Positions 7,627 to 15,365 are shown, counted from the first letter of the stretch. The stretch is 25,653 nucleotides of DNA from Candidatus Falkowbacteria bacterium CG10_big_fil_rev_8_21_14_0_10_43_10 (GCA_002773655.1 PFAR01000024.1:1-25653); one strand, 5' to 3'. Notes: generated by a model not told the origin, from the sequence alone. A program made the numbers and translations.

Positions 7627-8391
7627 ATGCAAGTAGGATTTTCCACCGCATCTTTTTTCAAATTTATGCCTATGGTTTCTAAAGAGGCAATTAGGTTTTG
7701 TCGTGATTTAGGTTGCGAGGTAATCCAAATAGGCGCGGACTCGATAAAAAAAGTGGAAAATTTTAAGGAAATTAGCAAGCAAGATTTAAAAGATTTTGAA
7801 AAAGTATATTTGCACGGACCGGGAAAAAATTTAGATAATTTAAATTCGGCTGACAAGAAAAAATTATTAAATATTTACGAAGAAATTTACCAGCGGATAG
7901 GTTTTGATTATTTACTATTCCATCCCGGCAGGAGCATAATGCGAAAGAATTTTTTTAAAGGCTATACATTTCCGATTGCTGTTGAGAATATGGATTGGCG
8001 CAATAAATTTGGGATTAACGTTGCTGATATGAGAAAAATTTTAGCTAGCGGTAATTTTAAAATGGTGCTTGATTTAAATCATGCCTATACGCATAATAAA
8101 GACCTGAAGCTGGCTAAGGATTTTCATGATAATTTTAAAGAGAAGATAGTTTATTATCATGCCAGCGATTTCGGCGGCAATTATCAGACCGATCATGTAC
8201 CGTTTTTTAAATTTAAACATGACGAAATATTAAAAGCAGTGCCGGATCTTGATTTGCCGATTATTTTAGAGGTCATTTTAGAAAACAAAGAAGAGGCCGG
8301 GAGGGAGCTGGAATATGTCAGAAAAGTCATAAGCCTGCCTGTCGGCAGACAAGGCCATAAACAAAGATACGGTTCATCGCGCCTAAAATAA
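7627..8391 (+). CDS. Sugar phosphate isomerase/epimerase-like TIM-barrel protein (AP endonuclease 2 family)
   Basis: Predicted cytoplasmic metal-dependent TIM barrel of 254 residues from the xylose isomerase-like superfamily, which holds sugar isomerases, epimerases and endonuclease IV. Candidate metal ligands lie at the ends of successive strands: His in YLHGPG, His in LLFHPG, Glu120 in AVENMD, Asp and His in VLDLNHA, His in YYHASDF, His in DHVPFF and Glu in IILEVI. This resembles endonuclease IV-type ligand spacing, but I cannot tell a sugar enzyme from a DNA-repair enzyme. A GTG start at 7585 was rejected because it lies in the terminator-like hairpin. The last about 17 residues (SLPVGRQGH and on) are encoded by a palindromic repeat and look added to the natural end. 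Confidence 0.75.
   Translation: MQVGFSTASFFKFMPMVSKEAIRFCRDLGCEVIQIGADSIKKVENFKEISKQDLKDFEKVYLHGPGKNLDNLNSADKKKLLNIYEEIYQRIGFDYLLFHPGRSIMRKNFFKGYTFPIAVENMDWRNKFGINVADMRKILASGNFKMVLDLNHAYTHNKDLKLAKDFHDNFKEKIVYYHASDFGGNYQTDHVPFFKFKHDEILKAVPDLDLPIILEVILENKEEAGRELEYVRKVISLPVGRQGHKQRYGSSRLK
8333..8355. repeat. Short palindromic repeat inside the TIM-barrel gene 3' end
   Basis: An imperfect palindrome from GCCT to AGGC with an inner CTG/CAG stem. It is translated as LPVGRQG. This peptide is one I know as a recurrent tail or insert in CPR proteins, caused by repeats of the CCTGCCTGCCGGCAGGCAGG type. That background is from memory and not checked here. Confidence 0.55.
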
Positions 8392-8401
8392 AAAATAATC
8401 C

Positions 8402-8710
8402 ATGAATAAAATAAAAAATATTTATCAAACGACCATATTCACTTTTTCACTTTCTCTATTGTTTATTTTTTCCGCTATTCTTATACAGACAAAAGGACAA
8501 AGCGGATTAAAAATAAACTGCAGTTACCTCGATCCCATTACTATAGATATTTTCGCTTTTATCTTCGCCTTATTTTTAGTTATTGAAGGAATATATAAAA
8601 TATACCAGAGCAAAGACGCGGTTTTAACGAAGCAAATAACGCGCGGCATTAGGATTTCCTTTGGTTTAGCTATTTTAACATTACATCTTATACAGATATT
8701 TTATAAGTAG
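8402..8710 (+). CDS. Small integral membrane protein of unknown function
   Basis: 102 residues with three predicted membrane helices: about residues 10-29 (TIFTFSLSLLFIFSAILI), 46-68 (ITIDIFAFIFALFLVIEGIY) and 84-100 (ISFGLAILTLHLIQIFY). The loops are short; the second carries the basic segment KDAVLTKQITRG. No motif I recognise. It starts 10 bases after the TIM-barrel gene and probably shares its transcript. Coding is supported by the length, the clean amphipathic pattern and the close spacing. Confidence 0.65.
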   Translation: MNKIKNIYQTTIFTFSLSLLFIFSAILIQTKGQSGLKINCSYLDPITIDIFAFIFALFLVIEGIYKIYQSKDAVLTKQITRGIRISFGLAILTLHLIQIFYK

Positions 8711-8779
8711 GACAGTTGCGAGCGAAGATGCAATTTTTATCCAGTCGGATGAGCAGGCATCGCGTCTCACGTCCATTCG

Positions 8780-8828
8780 TGTCATTCCCGCCCGCCTTGC
8801 CGCGAGGCAAGCGGAAGCGGGAATCTCA
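8780..8828. repeat. REP-like palindrome related to the 4551-4630 element
   Basis: ATTCCCGC (8784-8791) pairs with GCGGGAAT (8817-8824), with an inner stem GCCTTGCC/GGCAAGC. It is flanked by TGTC on the left as in the 80-bp element. It lies in the 138-base spacer before the methyltransferase gene. The rest of that spacer (8711-8779) shows nothing recognisable beyond ATCCAGT, which recalls the outer arm of the ATCCAGCACC repeat family. Confidence 0.8.
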
Positions 8829-8848
8829 TAAATATTAAATAAAATAAT

Positions 8849-9595
8849 ATGCCAAACGAAAAAGACACCAAACAAATAGTAAAAGATTTTTACGGCGCAA
8901 TCGCCAAAGGCAATAGTTGCGGCTGCAGTTGCGGCTGCGGTGTTGACATGAAAGAAGAAATTTCCAAACAAATCGGCTATTCCAGCGAAGAAATCAACGC
9001 CGTGCCGGAAGCAAATTTAGGCCTTGGCTGCGGCAATCCGGTAGCTTTAGGGCAAATTAAACCCGGCGATATTGTTTTAGATTTAGGTTCAGGCGCGGGG
9101 TTTGACTGTTTTTTAGCCGCGAAAAAAACAGGCGAGAGCGGCAAAGTAATCGGCGTGGACATGACGGAAAGTATGATAACAAAAGCCAAAAGCAATGCGG
9201 AAAAATACGGCTATAAAAATGTTGAATTTCGGTTGGGCGACATTGAAAAGTTGCCGGTTGACGATAATTCCATTGATGTTATCATCAGCAACTGCGTCAT
9301 AAATCTTGCGCCGGATAAGCTCGCGGTTTTTAAAGAAGCGAAACGAGTTTTAAAACCGGACGGAAAGATGTACGTGTCTGACATTGTTTTACTAAAAGAA
9401 TTGCCGGCAGAAATCAGAAATAACGAAGAATTAATCGCCGGCTGCGTTGGCGGCGCGCTGTTGAAAGATAAATACTTGCAAATTATTAAAGACGCCGGCA
9501 TGCGCGCGGAAATTTTAGGAGAAGATAAAAGTATCAGTAAAAAGCAATACGGCGGGTTGCCGCTGGAGAGTTTGAAAGTGGTAGTGACAAAATAG
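8849..9595 (+). CDS. arsM: Arsenite S-adenosylmethionine methyltransferase (ArsM-like)
   Basis: SAM-dependent methyltransferase of 248 residues predicted to methylate trivalent arsenic. The SAM site is VLDLGSGAGFD with a following VIGVDMT acidic strand. The As(III)-binding cysteines of the family are in place: Cys61 in GLGCGNP, Cys149 in SNCVINL and Cys199 in GCVGGA; the last two are 50 residues apart, as are Cys174 and Cys224 of the algal ArsM. Cys87 (FDCFLA) is also typical. The N-terminus holds an extra cysteine cluster CGCSCGCG (residues about 24-31). No arsR, arsB, arsC or acr3 gene is in the window. It is bounded by a repeat upstream and a regulatory spacer downstream, which would suit an acquired accessory gene. 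Confidence 0.85.
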   Translation: MPNEKDTKQIVKDFYGAIAKGNSCGCSCGCGVDMKEEISKQIGYSSEEINAVPEANLGLGCGNPVALGQIKPGDIVLDLGSGAGFDCFLAAKKTGESGKVIGVDMTESMITKAKSNAEKYGYKNVEFRLGDIEKLPVDDNSIDVIISNCVINLAPDKLAVFKEAKRVLKPDGKMYVSDIVLLKELPAEIRNNEELIAGCVGGALLKDKYLQIIKDAGMRAEILGEDKSISKKQYGGLPLESLKVVVTK

Positions 9596-9688
9596 AAAGT
9601 TAAAAGTTTGAATTTAAACGCATTATCATTCCGGAAACGCCGCAGCAAATAAGAATAATGCATGATATAAATGTTTATAAGATTATTT

Positions 9689-9793
9689 CAGCGTTAAGCA
9701 GCGTTATAAGCCTTTATAATAAAAATATAGCGGATAGATTAGATAATACGCAATTTTTGTATTATCGCTCCATTGTCAAAATTATGCTATACT
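9689..9793 (+). promoter_or_regulatory. Candidate promoter/operator region of the HicBA-like pair
   Basis: The 234-base spacer before the hicB-like gene contains three regular signals. Two direct copies of CAGCGTTA (9689-9696 and 9699-9706) start 10 bases apart, about one DNA turn. A perfect inverted repeat GATAATAC/GTATTATC lies at 9742-9766. An extended -10 box TGCTATACT is at 9785-9793. A second possible start, TTGAAA (9793-9798), N17, TTTAAT (9816-9821), would give a transcript beginning at or near the ATG. HicB proteins usually repress their own operon, so the inverted repeat is a reasonable operator candidate. Confidence 0.4.
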
Positions 9794-9829
9794 TGAAATG
9801 TAATAGTAAATATGCTTTAATATTGTAAT

Positions 9830-10153
9830 ATGCCTATTTTAAAGAAAACAAAAGACCAAATTATCAAATTGCTTTTGGGCGAATCAGTCGTACCCAGGGG
9901 GCTTTTTGAGTTGGGTCAATATTTTCGCCTTAACGGCCCGATAACCTTTAAATATGAAAAAGGCAAGAATGATATTGTCGCGATTAGCACTAATTTTCGG
10001 TATGGCTCTATAGTCACCGCCGGCAAGGATAAAATAGAGCTGGAGAAAAAAATTAAGGATGCGATTTTAACTTCTTTTGAAATTCCTTCAGCTTACGCCA
10101 AGGAAGCAAAAATTTATAAAGTAGGCGCGAAAGAAGAGTATGCCCTCGCTTAG
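9830..10153 (+). CDS. HicB-like antitoxin candidate
   Basis: 107-residue protein. The segment from about residue 38, ITFKYEKGKNDIVAISTNF, then SIVTAGKDKIELEKKIKDAI and FEIPSAY, follows the HicB pattern of two strands (with residues like FVA and G-x-T-x-E-E-A in the family) and a helix, the degraded RNase H-like fold. The first about 35 residues could be a DNA-binding or toxin-binding extension. Its strongest support is position: it overlaps by 14 bases with a downstream HicA-like reading frame, the usual tight pairing of toxin and antitoxin. On sequence alone the match is weak, so the assignment is partly by context. Confidence 0.55.
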   Translation: MPILKKTKDQIIKLLLGESVVPRGLFELGQYFRLNGPITFKYEKGKNDIVAISTNFRYGSIVTAGKDKIELEKKIKDAILTSFEIPSAYAKEAKIYKVGAKEEYALA

Positions 10154-10384
10154 TGAATTGCCAGGTGAAATAAAAAGACAAAAATTTATCAAGGCGCTGG
10201 TTCGCCTTGGTTTGTTATAGATAAGAAAGGCGGAGACGGCAGCCATTTTAAAATAATCTGGCCCAATACTCAAAAGTCAATTACTGTTCAATCTAAAATA
10301 AGAAAAGATGTATTATATTATTTATTGAAAGAAATAAAAGAATATAGCGGAGTAACTTGGGATGAGATAAAGAAAAATTTATGA
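10140..10384 (+). pseudogene. HicA-like mRNA interferase toxin gene with a one-base frameshift
   Basis: Reading from ATG 10140 gives MPSLSELPGEIKRQKFIKAL, then VRLG, then LL and a stop at 10218-10220. Reading on in the -1 frame from the T run at 10211-10213 gives FVIDKKGGDGSHFKIIW and continues to a stop at 10382-10384. Adding one T to the run restores an 81-residue protein with the HicA signature: KAL-x-x-LGF, a GSH motif with the catalytic His (His36 of the restored protein), a basic strand, and VTWDEIKKNL near the end. It overlaps the hicB-like gene by 14 bases and the lepA start by four (ATGA). It is either an inactivated toxin, a programmed -1 shift, or a sequencing error. Confidence 0.7.
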
Positions 10385-12213
10385 ACAAAATTAGAAATTT
10401 CTGTATAATCGCCCATATTGACCACGGCAAATCCACCTTGGCTGACCGGATGCTCGAAATAACCGGAACAGTGGAAAAACGCAAAATGAAAGCGCAGATT
10501 TTGGATAAAATGGATTTGGAGCGTGAGCGCGGCATTACGATAAAACTCACGCCGGTAAATATGGAATATAAAGGCTATAAATTAAACTTGATTGACACGC
10601 CCGGACATGTGGATTTTTCTTATGAAGTTTCGCGCAGTTTGGCCGCCGTGGAAGGCGCGGTACTGCTCGTGGACGCGACGCAAGGAATTCAGGCGCAGAC
10701 GCTGGCTAATTTATATTTGGCGTTGGATCAGGATTTGGAAATAATTCCGGTCGTGAATAAAATTGATTTGCCCGCGGCGGATATCAAAGGAACAAAAGAA
10801 AGTTTGGTAAAATTATTAGGATGCAAGGAAGAAGAAATAATTGAAGCAAGCGGTAAAACCGGTCAGGGGGTAGAGGAAATTTTACAGGCGGTGATTAAAC
10901 GCGTGCCGGCGCCAACGTCAACCTTTCCCTTAGCAGGGGGAGGAGTATTGCGCGCGTTGATATTTGATTCCGTTTATGACGAATATAAGGGCGTGGTCGC
11001 TTACGTGCGCATCGTTGACGGTCAAATTAAAAAAGGCGAAAAAATAAAAATGATTACCACTAAATTTATCAGCGAGGCGTTAGATGTTGGTGTATTTAAA
11101 CCGGACTATAAGTCAGTCGCCAGCCTTGATACCGGAGAAATCGGCTACATTGTAACCGGCTTGAAATCAGTTGAAGAATGCAAGGTGGGAGATACGGTAA
11201 CGACCCTCACCCCCTGCCCCCTCTCCCGCGGAGCGGGAGAGGGGAAGGAGCGAAGCGACGGGGTGAGGGCATTGCCCGGATATAAAGAGGTTAAGCCGAT
11301 GGTTTTTGCCGGAATATTCTGCAAAGAAGGAAATGAATATGAGGAACTGCGTGACGGTATAGGCAAATTAAAATTAACTGATGCGTCGCTGGTGTACGAG
11401 CCGGAACATTCGCAGGCGCTGGGCTTTGGTTTTCGCTGCGGCTTTTTGGGCCTGTTGCATTTGGAAATAATGCAGGAGCGCCTGCGCCGCGAGTTTAATT
11501 TGGAATTGGTGATTACCACTCCGTCGGTAGCTTATCAGTTGACAAAAACGAGCGGAGAGGAGATGATATTGCGTTCCGCTTTGGATATGCCGGACTCGGC
11601 TAATATTGCTGAAATCAAAGAACCGTGGGTAAATTTAGATGTTATTACGCCGAAAAGCTATCTGGGCGGAATTATGTCGCTGGTGCAGGAAAAACGGGGG
11701 ACTTACAAAAATACGGAATATATTAATGATAATCGCGTAGTTCTCCATTATGAAATGCCGATGTCTACGATTCTAACTGATTTTTATGACAAAATAAAAA
11801 GCGCGACCAGCGGCTATGCTTCAATTAATTATGAATTTTTAGATTATCGTCCGGCTGATGTGCAGCGTTTGGATATTTTAGTGGCGGAAGAGCAAGTGGA
11901 ATCGCTCGCGACTATTATTTATAAAGACGAAGCTTTTAAAAGAGGAAAGGAAATCGTAAATTCCTTGAAAGACGCGTTGCCCCGCCAGCAGTTTGTTTTG
12001 AAAATTCAGGCGGCGATCGGCGGAAAGGTAATCGCGGCCGAGCGTATTTCGGCCATGCGCAAGGACGTGACCGCCGGACTTTACGGCGGCGACGTATCCC
12101 GCAAGCGCAAATTATTGGAAAAGCAGAAGAAGGGCAAGAAAAAAATGATGTCCATGGGCAAGGGAAAAGTTGATATTCCGCCGGAGGCCTTTTTGGCAGT
12201 GTTAAAAAAATAA
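10381..12213 (+). CDS. lepA: Elongation factor 4 (LepA), back-translocating GTPase
   Basis: Ribosomal GTPase of 610 residues that acts on stalled or mispositioned ribosomes. G1 AHIDHGKST (11-19), G3 DTPGH (72-76) and G4 NKID (126-129) are intact. The C-terminal half has the LepA-specific blocks VKPMVFAG, GFRCGFLGLLH, and the C-terminal domain from RKDVTAGLYGGD to KGKVDIPPEAFLAVLKK. About 23 residues from 275 to 297, between VGDTVTT and LPGYKEVKPMVF, are encoded by a palindromic DNA repeat and are absent from normal LepA; the frame is kept. The start codon overlaps the stop of the hicA-like frame (ATGA), so translation may be coupled to it. Confidence 0.97.
   Translation: MNKIRNFCIIAHIDHGKSTLADRMLEITGTVEKRKMKAQILDKMDLERERGITIKLTPVNMEYKGYKLNLIDTPGHVDFSYEVSRSLAAVEGAVLLVDATQGIQAQTLANLYLALDQDLEIIPVVNKIDLPAADIKGTKESLVKLLGCKEEEIIEASGKTGQGVEEILQAVIKRVPAPTSTFPLAGGGVLRALIFDSVYDEYKGVVAYVRIVDGQIKKGEKIKMITTKFISEALDVGVFKPDYKSVASLDTGEIGYIVTGLKSVEECKVGDTVTTLTPCPLSRGAGEGKERSDGVRALPGYKEVKPMVFAGIFCKEGNEYEELRDGIGKLKLTDASLVYEPEHSQALGFGFRCGFLGLLHLEIMQERLRREFNLELVITTPSVAYQLTKTSGEEMILRSALDMPDSANIAEIKEPWVNLDVITPKSYLGGIMSLVQEKRGTYKNTEYINDNRVVLHYEMPMSTILTDFYDKIKSATSGYASINYEFLDYRPADVQRLDILVAEEQVESLATIIYKDEAFKRGKEIVNSLKDALPRQQFVLKIQAAIGGKVIAAERISAMRKDVTAGLYGGDVSRKRKLLEKQKKGKKKMMSMGKGKVDIPPEAFLAVLKK
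11204..11270. repeat. Palindromic repeat inserted in frame in lepA
   Basis: The outer arms CCCTCACCCC and GGGGTGAGGG pair with each other, and an inner stem CCCCTCTCCCGC / GCGGGAGAGGGG pairs around a three-base loop; a small AGCGAAGCG-type unit lies in the right half. The translated product (LTPCPLSRGAGE and on) does not belong to LepA. It is much more GC-rich than its surroundings. Confidence 0.85.
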
Positions 12214-12240
12214 TAATATAACCAAAATAAAATATAACCT

Positions 12241-13746
12241 ATGATTAGAAAAATACCGGCCACCATGGCCACCCAGCATCCGGATAACGCCTGCGCGCCG
12301 TACTTTGAACGGGACGGCGACGGTTTTATTTCCACCTATGAAGAAGTGGCTGAGTGCTACTCGGCTTTTCATGATTTGAATTGCGAAGAGTTTATGTGGG
12401 ATTGGGAAGGAAAGTACGTTGACGAGGCGGTTGTTGATAAACTGTTTCATTCCTACCACGATTATTTTAAAAAGCATGAGCTGGGTAAAGACAAATTTTT
12501 AACCTTCCGCATCCCCAATATCTGGCATGAAAAAGGCTACGGTTTAGCGCGCGCTTTAATGGGAATTTTAACCGCCGAAAGCTTCGCCACGGATTTAAAA
12601 TTTCATACGCCGCCTTTATTTGAAGTGATTTTGCCGATGACCGATAAGGCGGAAAAAATAATCTACATCCAAAAAACCTTTTCCCAGCTTTCTAAGTTTA
12701 AATGCAAGCTGTTCGGGCAAAAGTGCCAGTTTGACTATATTAATGTTCTGCCGCTTTTGGAAGGAGTGGGCGATATGATAAAAGCGCGCGATCTTTTGAA
12801 TAAATATTTGGCTTTGCACAAAAAAGAATACCGCCGAAAACCGGAATATCTGCGATTGCATATCGCGCGCAGCGATCCGGCTTTGAACTCTGGCCTGGTG
12901 CCGGCAGTAGTAGCGGGCAAGTACGCTTTATCCGAATATTACCGCTTCGGGCAGGATAATGATATTGCGATTTTTCCGGCCATTGGCGTAGGCACCCTGC
13001 CTTTCCGCGGCAGTTTGTCGCCGGAGCGTATTGATGAATTTTTGCGGGAGTATGCGGGCGTGCGCACGGTTTATGTCCAGTCGGCTTTCCGCTACGATTT
13101 TCCCCTAGCGCAAGTCAAGGCCGCCATTAAAAAATTGAATGCCAAATTGCCGAAGACTCCGGCTAGAATTTACACTAAAAAAGAACTGGCGGAAATTAAA
13201 GAAATTTGTGAAATTTTTACCCCGCCCTACCGGAAAACCGTGGAAAAAATCGCTGATTTCATCAATGAGCTTTCCGAGCAGGTCCCACAGCGGCGCGAAC
13301 GCAAATTGCATATCGGCCTGTTTGGATATTCCCGCGGTTTGGGCAAAAAACGCCTGCCGCGCGCGATTCCATTTACGGCCGTTTTGTATTCCCTCGGGGT
13401 GCCGCCGGAATTAATCGGCACGGGCCGGGGATTAAGTATGCTGGCGGATAAAAAGATTGATTTGGAAAAATATTACATTAATTTCAAAAAAGATATTTTG
13501 TGGGCCGGGCGGTTTTTGAATAAAGAAAATTTAGGAATGCTGGCGGAAAAAAACAGAGCCTGGAAAGAGGTGCGGGACGATGTCGCGCTGATAGAAAAAC
13601 ATTTACATATTGAACTCGGGCCTAAGACAAACGGGGACTTCATCCACCGCAATATTTCCTCCACCTGTTTCTATCTCTGGCGGGCGGGCAAGCCTATTAG
13701 CAAAGAGATTATGGAGTCGGGTAAAATAAGGAAGAGCCTGGGATAG
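12241..13746 (+). CDS. ppcA: Phosphoenolpyruvate carboxylase, archaeal type
   Basis: Carboxylates phosphoenolpyruvate to oxaloacetate. At 501 residues it has the length of the archaeal-type enzyme, about half that of the usual bacterial form. The N-terminus has the family block PATMATQHPDNA; further conserved pieces are FRIPNIWHEKGY, VLPLLEGVGDM, LHIARSDPALNSG, FPAIGVGTLPFRG, GLFGYSRGLGKK, LPRAIPFTAVLYSLG and IGTGRGLS. It starts 27 bases after lepA and may share its transcript. Oxaloacetate would supply aspartate or malate in a cell that probably lacks a complete citric acid cycle (inference from lineage). This enzyme type is patchy in bacteria, so transfer from archaea or among fermenters is likely. 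Confidence 0.93.
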   Translation: MIRKIPATMATQHPDNACAPYFERDGDGFISTYEEVAECYSAFHDLNCEEFMWDWEGKYVDEAVVDKLFHSYHDYFKKHELGKDKFLTFRIPNIWHEKGYGLARALMGILTAESFATDLKFHTPPLFEVILPMTDKAEKIIYIQKTFSQLSKFKCKLFGQKCQFDYINVLPLLEGVGDMIKARDLLNKYLALHKKEYRRKPEYLRLHIARSDPALNSGLVPAVVAGKYALSEYYRFGQDNDIAIFPAIGVGTLPFRGSLSPERIDEFLREYAGVRTVYVQSAFRYDFPLAQVKAAIKKLNAKLPKTPARIYTKKELAEIKEICEIFTPPYRKTVEKIADFINELSEQVPQRRERKLHIGLFGYSRGLGKKRLPRAIPFTAVLYSLGVPPELIGTGRGLSMLADKKIDLEKYYINFKKDILWAGRFLNKENLGMLAEKNRAWKEVRDDVALIEKHLHIELGPKTNGDFIHRNISSTCFYLWRAGKPISKEIMESGKIRKSLG

Positions 13747-13783
13747 ATAGACTCTTTGCTGTTAGAAAAAGTTGAAAAAAACA

Positions 13784-15262
13784 ATGAAAAAATACGTTTT
13801 AGAACTGATCGTTTTTATCTGCGGCGCGGCCGTAATGGTTTTAGAATTAATCGGCTCGCGCGTTTTGGCTCCATACCTCGGAACCTCTATTTTTGTCTGG
13901 ACCAGCTTAATCGGAATAATTTTAGGCAGCTTGTCTCTGGGTTATTATTACGGCGGCAGAATCAGCGACAAATATCCGGATTATAAAATATTTTCCCTAA
14001 TAATCTTTCTGTCCGCCGTCTGCGTAACATTTATCGCTCTGTTGAAATTTTTATTTTTAACATTCCTGATGGGGCAGGTAGAGGATATTAAGGCCGGTTC
14101 AGTTATTGCCGCCACGGTTTTATTCGCGCCGCCCAGCATCTTGCTCGGCATGGTTTCGCCGTACGCGGTCAAACTGAAAATAAAAGATTTAGCCGGCTCC
14201 GGCAGCACTGTGGGAAACTTATACGCGATTTCAACCGTCGGCAGCATTGCCGGGACGTTTTTGGCCGGCTTTTGGCTGATTCCTCAATTCGGCAACACTG
14301 CCATCCTTTATGGCATAGCCGTTGTTCTTCTTGGCACTTCTATCTTAGTTTACGCGCGCGGTCCATTATTAATAAAAGCGGCGATACTGATTTTAATAAT
14401 GGGAGGAATGGCCGGGCACCTTGAATTAAAAAAGGCATTGGCTGATAACGGGGTGCTGGACATTGATACGCAGTACAGCCGGGTTTTAATTTTCAACGGC
14501 AGTGATTATAAAACGAACCGGCCGGTAAAATACATGCAGTGCGATACTAATTCCAATTCCGCCATGTTTTTAGACAGCGGCGAACTTGTTTTTGAATATA
14601 CTAAATATTACGACTTAGCCGCTCATTTTAAGCCTGATTTTAAAAAATCACTGATGATTGGCGGGGCGGCCTACTCGTATCCGAAATATTATTTAAAAAA
14701 ATATCCCAACGCGGAGATTGATGTCGTGGAAATTGACCCTAAGCTGACGGAATTAGCTAAACAATATTTTGACCTGCGGGACAACCCCCGTCTGCGCGTT
14801 TATCATCAGGACGGCCGGATTTTTTTAAATAAAACTGAAAATAAATATGATATTATCTTCGGCGACGCTTTCCGCTCGTCCCACTCTATTCCGTATCAGT
14901 TAACTACCAAAGAATCAGCGCAAGCAATGTATGGTATACTGAATGACGGCGGGGCAGTGTTAATAAACATTATTTCCGCCATTGAGGGCGATAAGGGTAA
15001 ATTTTTGCGGGCGGAGTATAAAACATTCAAATCTGTTTTTCCGCAGGTTTATTTATTTTATGTTCAGACTGGCGAGGCTCTAAAATCGCAAAATTTAATG
15101 TTAGCCGCGCTTAAGAGCGAAGAGAAGCCGCAATTTGCCAACGATGATAAACAGTTAAATTTATTTTTACATAATTTATGGACGGCGGAAATAACCGATG
15201 ATCTGCCTATTTTAACCGACGAATACGCGCCGGTTGATAATTATATAATGGAATTATTATAA
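13784..15262 (+). CDS. Membrane-fused spermidine synthase-like methyltransferase-fold protein
   Basis: 492 residues. The N-terminal about 215 residues form six or seven membrane helices of the fused MFS/spermidine-synthase family: ELIGSRVLAPYLG, SLSLGYYYGGRISD, then LGMVSPYAVKL and YAISTVGSIAGTFLAGF. The C-terminal about 250 residues are a Rossmann domain of spermidine-synthase type: MIGGAAYSYPKYY, VVEIDPKLTELA, VYHQDGRIFL and IIFGDAFRSSHSIP. Such fusions are frequent in CPR and other bacteria; their real substrate is mostly unknown, and aminopropyl transfer is not shown here. A TTG 12 bases upstream is an alternative start. The small gene at 15267 follows after four bases. Likely in the cytoplasmic membrane. 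Confidence 0.85.
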   Translation: MKKYVLELIVFICGAAVMVLELIGSRVLAPYLGTSIFVWTSLIGIILGSLSLGYYYGGRISDKYPDYKIFSLIIFLSAVCVTFIALLKFLFLTFLMGQVEDIKAGSVIAATVLFAPPSILLGMVSPYAVKLKIKDLAGSGSTVGNLYAISTVGSIAGTFLAGFWLIPQFGNTAILYGIAVVLLGTSILVYARGPLLIKAAILILIMGGMAGHLELKKALADNGVLDIDTQYSRVLIFNGSDYKTNRPVKYMQCDTNSNSAMFLDSGELVFEYTKYYDLAAHFKPDFKKSLMIGGAAYSYPKYYLKKYPNAEIDVVEIDPKLTELAKQYFDLRDNPRLRVYHQDGRIFLNKTENKYDIIFGDAFRSSHSIPYQLTTKESAQAMYGILNDGGAVLINIISAIEGDKGKFLRAEYKTFKSVFPQVYLFYVQTGEALKSQNLMLAALKSEEKPQFANDDKQLNLFLHNLWTAEITDDLPILTDEYAPVDNYIMELL

Positions 15263-15266
15263 ATTT

Positions 15267-15365
15267 ATGAAAAAAAAGACTGTTAAAAAATTTGTCGGCA
15301 CGAGTATCATTGTTATTATGATAATTGCCATGTTGTTATTTACCTTGATGCCGTTGCTTTATTAA
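15267..15365 (+). CDS. 32-residue single-helix membrane peptide
   Basis: A short frame begins four bases after the previous stop: MKKKTVKKFVG, then a hydrophobic helix from about residue 12 (TSIIVIMIIAMLLFTLMPLL) and a terminal Tyr before TAA. The sharp change from a basic head to a continuous helix matches real small membrane proteins, and the close spacing suggests translation with the upstream membrane protein. No homologue is recognised. The 235-base stretch that follows (15366-15600) holds a hairpin GATTGTT/AACAATC at about 15373-15402 without a T run, a short minus-strand frame (15439-15561) and the recJ leader. Confidence 0.5.
   Translation: MKKKTVKKFVGTSIIVIMIIAMLLFTLMPLLY

Noticed and set aside
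11145..11519. Minus-strand frame of 124 residues inside lepA
   Set aside because: It lies antisense to conserved LepA blocks and the palindromic repeat; no homology-like pattern.
10381..12213. Alternative genetic code (TGA as Gly or Trp) as in some CPR lineages
   Set aside because: All conserved genes are full length without internal TGA, and several end in TGA at the expected place.
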